Below are positions 21,601 through 56,896 of a DNA stretch of 64,000 bases, piece by piece (position 1 is the stretch's first letter; each line of letters begins with the position of its first letter). The DNA lies in NCBI GenBank assembly GCA_028554755.1, contig JAPTOF010000004.1, forward strand, positions 317,501-381,500, written 5' to 3'. The notes below the pieces were generated by a model, which worked only from the letters and a program-made list of their open reading frames with translations, made no database searches and was not told the origin of the DNA. Both the position numbers and the translations under genes were made by a program. This DNA comes from Cordia subcordata (taxonomy: Eukaryota; Streptophyta; Magnoliopsida; Boraginales; Cordiaceae).

Positions 21601-24600
21601 ATTGCTTGTGCGTCGAAACTGTGTGTATAACTTCTTCAAAGTGCTTGCCTGTTTTCCTGTCATTTATGGATAGCTTTTGAGTGTCTGCAACTGTGGCAGA
21701 GGCCACTCTCTTTGAGGCTAAAGTCTCACGGAAAAAATCTCTATATGATCCCCCTGCTGTAGCACCAATAAGCAAGCCTTATCATCCATTTCCCAGGCCA
21801 GAGGTGTCTTTCAAAAGTTGGTAGCCTCACTTCTTTGTTCCTTCACTTCTTCCACATTTTTGTTCTGATCAACAGCAAGCCTGTGAACCACATGCGATGG
21901 TGCCTTAACACTTCTATTATCTGCTGATGTCTTCCCCTCCGATGTTTAAGTTGTTTTGAACTGTATTTCAGGTAATTAAGTTCTCAATTTTGTTTGCTTA
22001 GAGTTAGGAATTCAGGGAGAGAGAGGAAATAATTGGGTAAAGGGGATTCAATAATGGTTTGGTTACCTTTGTGCATCCTTAGCATCTAGGTTACAGTAGT
22101 TATTTTTAGTTTCTCCTCTTTTGGGGTTCTAGTTGTTATTTCTTTTTCAGGTTTTCTTATTGAAATCACATCTTTTATGCATTTGTATGATTTGGGTTTC
22201 AGTTCGAATTTGTAATCTTTATCTGGATTGCAATATGATGAGCCCTATCTGTTGGTTTCAGAATACCCGTGCTGCTGTCAAACAGTATGTGGCTAGCACA
22301 TTTAATCATCTTTCACAAGATATTTCAGGTTAGTTTGTTGTTTTTAAGTAGAATGTAATATTATACAATTAAGGTTTTGCACTTTCTTAAACAGAGGGCC
22401 GTTCTAAAAGTATTTAAGTATTGTAAAGTCTAGAACCTTGGTCATGCTGTCTCTCTGATGAATTATGTTTCTCTGAGATGAGAGGACACATGATCATTCA
22501 CTTAATTTTCTGAACTTAATGTAATATAGAAATTGAGGTAAGCATATAAAATCCAATGAGACAAAGTACAATCCACTTGAAAAGAAACTTTCGTGGAATA
22601 GTTTTAAAACTGAAAATTCAGAGACAAGATATTCATATTTTGACCATCAAATACATGGTGTTAATTGCTTCTCTTATTCTGGCAGATAGCCTGACAAAAG
22701 TCCATGATAGATCAGTGGAGGGAGTGGAGGAAGAATGTTCTCTACAAGCTACCTTTGAAGCAAGTAAAAAGGCTGTAATTCAAGGCAGTATGGACCTTCT
22801 ACTGGTAAAGATATAGACACCAATAGCATAGGTTCTTTATTTTGTGTACATATTATTGTAAGATACAAATAATTGTGCTAAAGGAAAAGCACCCCACACC
22901 CTTGTTGGAAAGTATCTGGTGCAGCTATGTCAAGCATTATAGAAGGATTCATGAAACATAGGGCACTATTGATTCAGTTAATTTCTAGAGCTATTAATTG
23001 GCATTCAACTTATTCTTCTTCAGCAACCAAACAAGTGATGTTCCACATAGTCTGAGCTTGATCTACCATCTTGATGTTTGGCTCATCTTGCAATCACTTA
23101 TGTTAATGCTGCTTTCTTATTTCCCTAATTTTCTTATTTATATTTATACAGGACCTACGTCAGCTTCTTGATGAAAATCTAGAACTGCTAATACAGTTGA
23201 GGGACATGGTCATTGATTGGGTACAAGAAGGATTTCAGAACTTCTTCAGGAACCTTGATGACCGTTTCCTCTTGCTCTCAGGAAAGAAGCATTCAGGCAA
23301 TCAGGCTCCCACTTTGACTGAAGGAATGACAGGTGACAAAATTCAGGCTGGACGTGTACTTGTTCTGGTGCAACTTTCTATTTTCATTGAGCAAAATGCT
23401 GTCCCAAGAATTACTGAGGCAAGGACCTGTCTTGAAATCAATGGTTTTGTATTGAGCTTCCTGGTTTATTTTACAGCCGCTTTACTTTCCTCCCCTTTTC
23501 TGTGTTCCTATTAAGAATTTTCATCTTCAACTTCTCAGGAACTGGCTGCTTCTTTTGCGGGTGGTGGGGCTAGGGGCTATGAGCATGGTCCTGCTTTTGT
23601 CCCATCTGAAATTTGTCGGACATTCCAATCAGCTGCTGAAAAGTTTTTGCACCTGGTATTTGTCCTATTTCAGTTTTTGTCTCTAAAGATTTTGTGCTGA
23701 TCCTAGGCAATATCTTGAAGAATGAGCTAAGCATTTCTACATCCTCTTTCAGTATATAAATCTGAGAACTCAAAGGATATCAGTTCTCTTGAAGAAGAGG
23801 TTCACTGCTCCAAACTGGGTTAAGGTTCGTCTAATCCCTGAAACTCTGACCTTCAATATGGGTAGTTTAATATCATAATCTTTCACTGCTTTTACTGATA
23901 TTTTTCCTCCACTTTTCTGTTACACTCAAAATAGCACAAAGAACCAAGAGAAGTGCATATGTTTGTTGACCTGCTTCTTCAAGAGGTATACTTTTCTTTG
24001 CTTTCTTGTTTCTACCTCTATTTTTGGAAAGGGCATGTAGGAATAACATCATTGAAATGGAAGATATGTAAAAATTTTTGGCTTATCTAGATTTCAGTTG
24101 GCCATTATGTTATCAGGTCCTTTCTTTTCTCTCATAGTGAGGAGCTTTGACATTGTTCTTGTTGTCATTGCTAGATAGGAGGAGTGAACACCGAAGTAAA
24201 GCAGGTTTTACCTCAGGGGCTCCAGCGCAAACATCGTCGTACTCAAAGTAATGGGAGCAGCGCTTCTTCACGTAGCAATCCTTTAAAGGATGATAAACTG
24301 ACTAGGTCAAATACCCAGAAAGCCAGGAGCCAGCTTTTGGAGACCCATCTGGCAAAATTATTCAAACAAAAGATGGAAATCTTTACAAAAGTTGAACACA
24401 CTCAGGTTAGGTAGTTATGTGTCTAGGTAAATTTATTTGCACTAGCACAAGAGCAAAGACTATAATTTTATTTTTGGTTCTCAGGAGTCAGTCATTACTA
24501 CTATTATAAAACTCAGCTTGAAGAGTTTACAAGAATTTGTCAGACTTCAGACATTTAACCGAAGTGGATTTCAGCAAATTCAGTTGGATATCCAGTTCCT

Positions 24601-24958
24601 GAAGATTACATTGAAGGACGCAGCTGAAGATGAGGCTGCTGTTGACTTCTTACTTGATGAAGTAAGCCCACGCTTTTTACTCCAACAGCTTAATACCTGT
24701 GAACCTTTACCGAAAGGGTTTTGCAGTTTCTTTTCTCTCTTGCTTCTCTAGTCTATTCATATTTCTGTCACAAACCGTTTGAAGTGACAATGTATCATGG
24801 AACAAGAGATGACAAGCATGGGCATGTTTGTTGAGCAGGTTATTGTAGCTGCTGCAGAGCGCTGCCTTGATCCAATTCCCTTGGAACCTCCCATCTTGGA
24901 CAAGCTAATACAAGCAAAGCTGGCCAAGGCTTCAGAACAGGGTCCAGGTTCATCGTGA
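15622..24958 (+). CDS. VPS51: Vacuolar protein sorting-associated protein 51 homolog (UNHINGED-type)
   Basis: Subunit of the GARP/EARP tethering complexes, which capture endosome-derived vesicles at the trans-Golgi network. Coding exons: 15622-15813, 17840-17979, 18201-18255, 18373-18480, 18789-18887, 19007-19084, 19722-19799, 20403-20543, 20645-20745, 20875-20942, 21431-21504, 22262-22328, 22686-22804, 23152-23418, 23539-23655, 23753-23824, 23935-23985, 24175-24405, 24485-24661, 24839-24958. They join in frame to 784 residues, close to the plant family length of about 780. The N-terminus has RMRDLLSSFY and the LVYENYNKFISATDTIK segment of the Vps51/Vps67 family, followed by coiled-coil helices. 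Intron 14 (23419) uses a GC donor. Intron 1 is large and holds a LINE remnant. ATG 15622 opens the conserved N-terminus. AATAAA at 25417 fits the 3' end. No disabling change was seen. Confidence 0.93.
15881..16400 (+). repeat. Tandem duplication in VPS51 intron 1, unit 265 bp
   Basis: The block starting CGATTATTGCCGCATT at 15881 recurs, diverged, from 16146 (CGATCATAGCAGCATT), with the same order of internal words (ATGATCTGAATTAG, TTACCGTACTATTT, TTTAGTTATATTGGATACAT). Weaker, more diverged echoes appear at about 17350-17520 and 17575-17760 beyond the LINE remnant, so the intron seems to have grown by repeated local duplication. Confidence 0.75.
16440..17335 (-). mobile_element. LINE-type non-LTR retrotransposon fragment (zinc-binding RT tail and RNase H)
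   Basis: On the minus strand, 17330-16899 encodes a segment with ETVEHLFLRCEW, the zinc-binding motif following reverse transcriptase in plant LINEs. Then 16793-16503 encodes the end of an RNase H domain (FRHVPLQANRVANRVGDAI). Frames are broken between them, and the reverse transcriptase itself is missing, so this is a decayed 3' part. It lies antisense in VPS51 intron 1 between copies of the intron's own tandem repeat. The ends are approximate; no target-site duplication was identified. Confidence 0.75.
21158..21302 (+). repeat. Tandem duplication in VPS51 intron 10, unit about 79 bp
   Basis: ACATTTGGTGCTTGGAA at 21158 and ACATTTAGTGCTTCGAAA at 21237 begin two similar units, both containing CCCACTCCTC and AAACTCCATGACCAA. 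Non-coding and between exons 10 and 11. Confidence 0.75.
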
Positions 24959-26216
24959 AGCACAGCAAGTTTCTGCCGTTCAAATATTCCTTTGTAACAG
25001 CAAATAATGATTTTGAATGATCTGGTCGACATGTATTGCACAAAGCTAATAGAACAAAATTAATCCTTGAATTTCTCTGCTGGGGACTTTTGTCTGTTAT
25101 TGGGAGTGTATAACGTTGGGCGAATCTGTCAGAAGCATCAGTGAGCTTTCCTCCTGGAAGTGTTCTTGGTGTCGGGAAGATGGTTTTTCAGGCTAAGCAG
25201 ATCACGCAGCAGAAGTGGAGGTGGGGAAAGTGAAAACGTATCGAGAGACACGAGGATGGATTTGATCTCCTAATCTTATTTTTGTCAGGTGCTAAGGTGT
25301 GGTTAGTAGTCGACGATTTTTTTGAGTTGCCATCTTGAAATTGCAAGCACGCAACGCACCATGTTGTATTCTCGTGTTGTTTAACACCTTGTATCCTTTA
25401 TTGTGTATGGTCGGTCAATAAAATTTATATACCCAGAAGACTCCGCATACGTAACTGGCATATCTGCATTTTCTGCCTTATCTCGTGTTGTTTAAACAAG
25501 AAGGCATCTGTCTTTGCTTATTTGGTACTTAGAAGCACTTAAATAGCAAAAAAACATGTGTCTTAAATAGCCAAAAACATGTGTCTGGGTGCTTTTTATT
25601 AAGTGCTTATAAGCACCTAAAATAAGCAAAGCCAAACACCCTCCAAATCACACGGCAGACGTGCTTTTGGGAAGATTAACACAAGCAGCAATTGGGTTTG
25701 AGTTTTGACGTTTTTGATGTTTAGAGTGGGTAGCGGAGATGAAACTAGGAAAGTGTTGACTAAATTCAATAATATTTAGAAACGCTAATAAATTTTGACA
25801 GACCAAATTTCTTACTGTGAGAAATTATCTTTAGGATGTACTCTACTCCATACATGACACATTTTTGTAAATAAATGTATTTTCATAATAATATGCTCAA
25901 AATGAACTACTTTTAACCTAACCGCTTGTCGACCTGTTGTGTAATGTGTATATCTAATACATGTTCTTATTTCATATCGAATAATCAGAATCATATTTTT
26001 AATGCAAGAATTATAAAAAAAATTAAAGTGACAGGCCGAGAAATAATCATTCAAATATTAGTTATGTAAGAAAATATGGACACGCTTATTAAGTTTAAGG
26101 TGAGGCCCATTAATTTAAGCTACACTCTTTTAGTTCCAACTAAATTAAATAATAGTTAATAGTTCAAATTAACAAGAAGAACACTCTGTCCCACAAGAGA
26201 ATAACCCCTTCATCTG
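24959..26216. other. Intergenic region between VPS51 and MCM7
   Basis: Begins with the VPS51 3' UTR, with AATAAA at 25417-25422. It includes a foldback element (25508-25633) and AT-rich DNA, and ends in the MCM7 promoter. No additional ORF looks real. Confidence 0.6.
25508..25633. repeat. Small foldback (MITE-like) element
   Basis: The left arm (CTTTGCTTATTT...AGAAGCACTTAA) and the right arm (TTAAGTGCTTATAAGCAC...AAATAAGCAAAG) are imperfect inverted complements over about 33 bp. The centre contains two direct copies of an AAATAGC(C)AAAAACATGTGTCT phrase. No certain target-site duplication was found, so the element class is open. Confidence 0.6.
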
Positions 26217-26257
26217 TTTCCCGCCAAATCCCTGGTATATCATCTCCATTTTGCCGC
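26217..26257 (+). promoter_or_regulatory. Two E2F-type sites upstream of MCM7
   Basis: TTTCCCGC (26217-26224) and TTTGCCGC (26250-26257) both match the E2F consensus TTTSSCGC. They lie 33 bp apart and about 105-145 bp before the MCM7 ATG. E2F control of MCM genes at the G1/S transition is established in plants and animals, so S-phase expression of this gene is likely. The sites are seen directly; occupancy is inferred. Confidence 0.75.
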
Positions 26258-26361
26258 CAAATCCCTATCTCCTCAGTCCTCCCCCATTTTGCCTCCCCGC
26301 CCCTCGTCTCTAGCTCGCTCGCTCTCTCTGTCTCTCTGCAATTATCTTTCACCGCAACACG

Positions 26362-32037
<5,676 letters not shown>

Positions 32038-33271
32038 TACATGCTTGTTTTGGGGCTCTTGCTATATATAACATCATTATATACACTAATATTTGCTGAA
32101 TATGCCTGGATTCATCAAGTTTAGAAGATTAGTGTGAGAAGGTCTTCTAAAATATGCAGCTACTGAAATCAAGTGACAGACACGATGAAGATGATGTATT
32201 TATTCTCAGCAGAGGTTTCAGAATGATTTGTTTATGTTGCATTGCTATTGAATGTTGATGTATGAAGTTAGGCGCAGTAACATTAGTTCTGAACCTGAAT
32301 TGACTTTGTAATGAATAGTTTAGATGTAGCGCTTATTTGTTAGTTAATTTCATTTTACCCATGATTGCACTGTTACAAGCTATTATACTACTAAAGAAAC
32401 ATTAATTGAAAGGTTTTTCATTTTGAGTACTTGTAAACACTCTTCTAAGGGTATGTTTGAATTAGTTTTTTTTAAAAGTGTTTTTTTTAATATTTTTTAA
32501 AAAATAAATTTTTTTTAGAAGTTAAAAATTTTGGTTTTTAAAAAAAATTGTATTTGAATTTTTTTAAGGTTTTAATTTTTTTAGAAGTCAAATTAAATAA
32601 TTATTATAAATTTAATGTAAAATTTAAAAAAAAATACTTTTTTCTAAAAAAGGTAATTTAAACAGTTCCTAGGTAGTTGCAAATAGTCTCTTGAAGAAAC
32701 TTGTTATTGTTTTCAAAACTTTTAAAATGGGGTCTTAATTACCCAATGCCTCCAATATAAAAGATAAAATTGCATTTAGTTATCTTTTAATGTTTTTTTT
32801 GAAAGAGTATATACTGTTATAAATTTTGTTTTTAATTTTCCTTTTGGTGGTTTCACCAACAAAAATAGAAATTACTACGAGTAAGTTTATAAATTAATTA
32901 GATATTGTTTTTTATTACAACTTTATTTTTTTCTCTTTTTATTTAAACTTACTTCAAATGTTATAATAATAAATGTATCCTAAATGATATATAATTTTGT
33001 TGTAGCAAAATCGCATTACATAAAAAAAAAAAAAAACAGACACAAACAATTATCTATATTTTTCATCCGAGATATATAGAGAACTAGAAGTGGTTCTCCT
33101 CCCTTTCTCACAACGAAGACCAATATTATGAACTAAAAGACAAAAATACCCTCCCAAATCTGGATACAAATCAAATGGGGGCTCCACCAATAAAAACCCT
33201 CAAATTTTATTGTAATTTTCCATTTTATTTCCTAATTCCCATTTTATCCACTACATGTTTTTCCCTTATAA
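32038..33271. other. Intergenic region between MCM7 and BRWD
   Basis: Starts with the MCM7 3' UTR (about 300 bp), then AT-rich DNA. At about 32455-32660 long T runs and A runs face each other (TTTTTTTAATATTTTTTAAAAAA and similar), giving a weak foldback. From about 33060 it becomes the promoter and 5' UTR of the next gene. No ORF of interest was seen. Confidence 0.55.
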
Positions 33272-33298
33272 ATCTCTCTCTCTCTCTCTCTCTCTCTG
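33272..33298. repeat. (CT)n microsatellite in the presumed 5' UTR of BRWD
   Basis: A run of CT dinucleotides followed by a wider CT-rich stretch to about 33325, as is frequent near plant transcription starts. It lies about 30 bp downstream of CCCTTATAAATC, a plausible TATA box (33263-33271). Confidence 0.75.
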
Positions 33299-35064
33299 CC
33301 TCGCTCTCGCCTGTCTCTCCCCCGGCTTTTGCCTACTGGAGGCATACCATTTTTCATCTAATTCGCCTCTAGCTACATTTCTGCAATAAAGATAGCAACT
33401 TTTTGCCCATCTTTTAATATCTCTGATTATCAAGTTTCTGTTGATTGAAAGCTTCAGCTGAGTTTGCTCTTATATGCTTTCTGCCAATTCAAAGTGGTAA
33501 TTTTTGCACCTTTATTTATTTATTAGATATTTCAGTTATTAAATTCTGTGTTCTGCTTACTCATTTTCCGTCTTGTTCTTTTTTTTTTTTGTCCCACCAA
33601 AGTAATAGTTAACTATAGCTACAGGTCAAATATTGGTTTATATATGCAAAGATACCCTGGAGCAAAACAGGTTAGAAGGAAAATTTGAGGCGTGGAAGCT
33701 AATATTAGCGATACACCTTTTTAACATCGTCAATTACAGTTCATTAATTTGCCATCTTTTGAGTAATTGCACTAAAAGGATTGAGGCCTTACAAATAAAG
33801 TAATATTGGGCGATTATAGCATGCTCGTGGTTCAAAATCCCTAAAAGTTACTGTATTTGGCTGCGGGGATTGTTTTTGGTATGATCAAGGTAGCTGATAA
33901 CTGAAACCTTTGGGAAAGGTTTATGTGTATTTACGTTAGATGATAACTTCAGTTGTGGCTAATATTGGAGATATTCCAAGAAAAATGTGAATAGTATTTG
34001 CATGCGCCTAAGTGGTAAATGAAATAAAAGACGGGAAAGAATATATGACTCTTTGCTAACTCTGCAAATTCTCATTTCGCTTTTCCGGAGGCCTTTTGCC
34101 CCCTCCCCCCAAAAAAATAAAACCAAACACACAACAACAACAACCCACCACAGCCAATGTAATAGTTAATTATAGCTCTAGGCAAGATGTTTGTTTAATG
34201 ATACATAAGATAGTTAATTAGAGATCGTCTTATTTGGAGGCCCAACTCCATGTTTCTCGACTTTTCTGATCTACTTGTCACAATAACCTAGTTGCATTAA
34301 AGTTTTCGTCTTTGACACGGTCTTTGGTTCTGTTAAGAAGTCTCAAGTCATATTGGGACATTAGCTGAGAAGTTTACACGATGATGATATGTGGTTGTGA
34401 TAAAATTTCATCAGCCATTAGTTCTTCTGCAAACTCACTTTCAGATAAGACACAACATACTAGAATGATATATTCAAATGACCCTTTTGCTGCTCTACTT
34501 AGTAGCTTGTTTCATGAATTTAGAAGTATTGCTTGAAGGTAACAAGCAACTTAGCTAAGAACATAGCTGCCTTGGTGCTTTTTGCTTGCTTTAAAGTGGT
34601 AGTTCCTTTTTCTCATCTTTAGAGAACCACATCTATAAAAGTTTAATTTCTATTGCTGCTTGGTGACATAACATAGCATTGTGTAAAACAGCATTAAGCA
34701 TGACAACCATTGGTGATCATTTAGCCAAAAAAGGAGGTCAGAATAGTTATACCGGGATAGTTTAAAAATCGCATGATTTAAAAAGTAAATGATTCTTTTT
34801 TACTGCTCTTCTGCCATTTGTGGTTACTTAGATAGTGTTGATTTCATTACTCTTGCCTTCTGTATCTTTCAATGCCTCTTTTGCCATTGGTTATGAAATT
34901 ATATATGTCATATATAACTAGTTGGTTACACAGTTAGGGAGCTTATAAATTTCTCCGTAAAAGTTTGTGTCATGCCTCTCTAATGCCTTTCTTTTGCTTT
35001 TAACGTAGACCACGCGTGATTGTTCATTCAACTGAATGTTCCAGAATTGGATGCTCATGAACTT
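33299..35064 (+). other. Presumed 5' UTR exon and leader intron of BRWD
   Basis: A probable untranslated exon runs from about 33290 to a donor at 33497 (GTGGTAATTTTT context), followed by a 1.5 kb intron-like AT-rich stretch. Candidate acceptors such as AACGTAG at 35007 precede the start codon. No coding exon was seen. The splice choice is inferred from the need to link the CT-rich promoter region to the start at 35065. Confidence 0.4.
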
Positions 35065-54835
<19,771 letters not shown>

Positions 54836-55983
54836 GAGATTTATCTTATTTCTATGAGGTCCTTAGATGCAATTTTGATGGAATCGATCTCTGGCCCTTT
54901 ACGACTCGACGACTTTATTCCATGGAGAATTAATTGTAATGGAGCAAAAAAATTCTCCAATTCTTTTCGATCCCCAAAGATCTGTAGGAACAAAATATGG
55001 TCATTTTCTGTATATTTTCCGTATTATAATGGTTTTGCTCTGTTTACTCCTCTAGTTTAGGAGTTCTCTGGTGGACTCTACACAAAAAAAAAAAAAAAAA
55101 TGGAAAGAAGGAAAAAAATGTGCATCTGAAACTAGATAAGACGGACTTCATGATGAACATCTTACGTCTCCATAATGCATTGGTTTTTTAAAAAAGAAAC
55201 ACTTTTTTTATCTTGGTCTAGCTGTCAAAAAGGTCGAATTATTTACTTTTAAAAAAAAGTATTTTTTTCAAAAATTATTAAGAAAAGTAACGAGCCCTAG
55301 TATGGCATGGTATTGACTTTAGTATGGGGAAATATAATCTCTTTTTTCATAAATGGAGCTAACAGAGAAATCAGTTTTTCATGATGAGTAACGTTATTAG
55401 CAGGTGGGTTAAATCGTATTACAGTAGAGTTTCTCCATTTGGAAACTTATTCCTTCCTGTAAATTTTATAAACTTCCAAGATTGAGATTGAGATATTACA
55501 CGAAATTCTTGTTACGCACGATATAAAGTTAAGAGGATTGAGAACCCTCAGATTGGAGGTCAGTCAAGTGTATTATAGCCTGCGACAGCCGCCTTCCAAG
55601 AGTCGAGGACCCAAGTGTGACTCAAAGTCTCGACAGGAAGCTGCTCTTCATATATTCTTTACGACTTCCTCAAAAACTCGGGTCATCTGCGCTACTACAT
55701 TATCATCTCCCACATCTTATTTTCATCTTCCTACCAATCAGAGTTTCTCTCTCTTTCTAACTTTATTTTTTTCCCTCTATTTTAACGTATGTATCTGCTT
55801 CAATTAATCATTGTTTTTGTGTAAAGGGTGCTCTCTTCCTCTGATAAAAATTTTATTTATTCACAAGATATTAAGAAAACTGTAATCTTGAAAGTGATGT
55901 TTGGCTTCGTGGTGTTTACGATAAATGTGTGCTGACACCAGTATTTGCTATTGAATGGTTCAGGTTTTTGTAGAAGTAGCATA
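54836..55983. other. BRWD 3' UTR, intergenic DNA and 5' leader of the next gene
   Basis: The first 250 bp are the presumed BRWD 3' UTR, with an A run at 55084-55100. AT-rich DNA follows. From about 55540 a GC-richer, CT-ending stretch is a probable 5' UTR exon of the small gene at 55984; a donor at 55787 (AAC/GTATGT) and an acceptor at 55963 (GGTTCAG) would remove an intron. Confidence 0.45.
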
Positions 55984-56214
55984 ATGGAAACTCAGTTGCA
56001 GGATATTACTTTATCAGGTCCATGTGTTAAAGCAACTCTTCAGCTTGGATCAGAATCATATTTTGTTGAGGCAAACAGGGGACTTCTTTCTGAGCAATTG
56101 GTGTCAATGAAAGAGCAGAGCATGTTAATACTGAAGGAATTCATCACAAAGCATAATGTTCCAACCGATGTCCCTGATGAACCAGATGGTCTTTCTTCAG
56201 ATGATGATGGCTAG
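55984..56214 (+). CDS. Small acidic-tailed protein, possibly a Gon7-like KEOPS subunit
   Basis: From ATG 55984 to TAG 56214, 76 residues in one exon. The N-terminal half is predicted strand-like (VKATLQLGSESYFVEA), then one helix (LLSEQLVSMKEQSMLILKEF) and an acidic end (DEPDGLSSDDDG). This layout, small beta part, one helix with an SxMKE-like segment, and a disordered acidic tail, resembles Gon7, the fifth subunit of the KEOPS complex that makes t6A in tRNA. That is inferred from layout only. An upstream in-frame ATG (55945) would lie before the presumed acceptor at 55963, so 55984 is preferred. The gene has its own promoter and lies tail to tail with the histidine kinase gene. Confidence 0.6.
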   Translation: METQLQDITLSGPCVKATLQLGSESYFVEANRGLLSEQLVSMKEQSMLILKEFITKHNVPTDVPDEPDGLSSDDDG

Positions 56215-56896
56215 ATGCTCGTGAAGATTCTGTTCAAGTAAAGAAAGCTTAACATTGTTTTGCATAAGTTTCAGGAATGCTTACAAGTTTCTATTGCTGA
56301 TTCATGAGATGACAAATTTTACCTTCTCCTGGAAAATCTTTTGAGTAGATTTGTGTCTTCCTGTTAAGTATATCTTCAATTGGTTTGCTTTGGAATCCAT
56401 TCTTGTTTGTATAAATTAAAGTCCAATATACAAAATTCAACCTAGCCAATGCTTTTGCGGAGACGATCAAGCCATTAAATCTCTAGAAATAGTTTCACAG
56501 AAATTGAAGCGTCATACATGTTTGGCAATCTTGAAGAAATAGGAATGTATGTGGAAGTCTCCATCTTATCATGAATCCTCAACCCTTTCCATTTAAACCT
56601 GAATACTCAAATCCTTTATTAGGATTCAGAAATCTTGCTCTGTTGATGAGACATAGGAAGCAAAAATTTAAGGTCGTTCATCACACCTCAGGTATGAATA
56701 ACCAGTTGAATCAGGCCATTGCAAGCGATATAGGAAAATTCTGATTAATTGCTGAGAGTTAGAAACTATTTTCACTTTGCAGCCCTAAAATGATGTTCCT
56801 CGCAATTCAAGACTACGTTTATAAATGAAATCATCTCTAAGTTTCACTAGTGTGTATTTGTAAGTCAATATTGCTAACATATATATCAAAGAAAAA
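56215..56896. other. 3' UTRs between the convergent small gene and histidine kinase gene
   Basis: The two genes point towards each other. The stretch is AT-rich without a convincing ORF and probably consists of the two 3' UTRs and a short spacer. Confidence 0.5.

Noticed and set aside
35020..35064. Upstream extension of the BRWD reading frame before ATG 35065
   Set aside because: It begins with a non-ATG codon and contains no ATG in frame; the segment is best read as 5' UTR, probably just after a splice acceptor.
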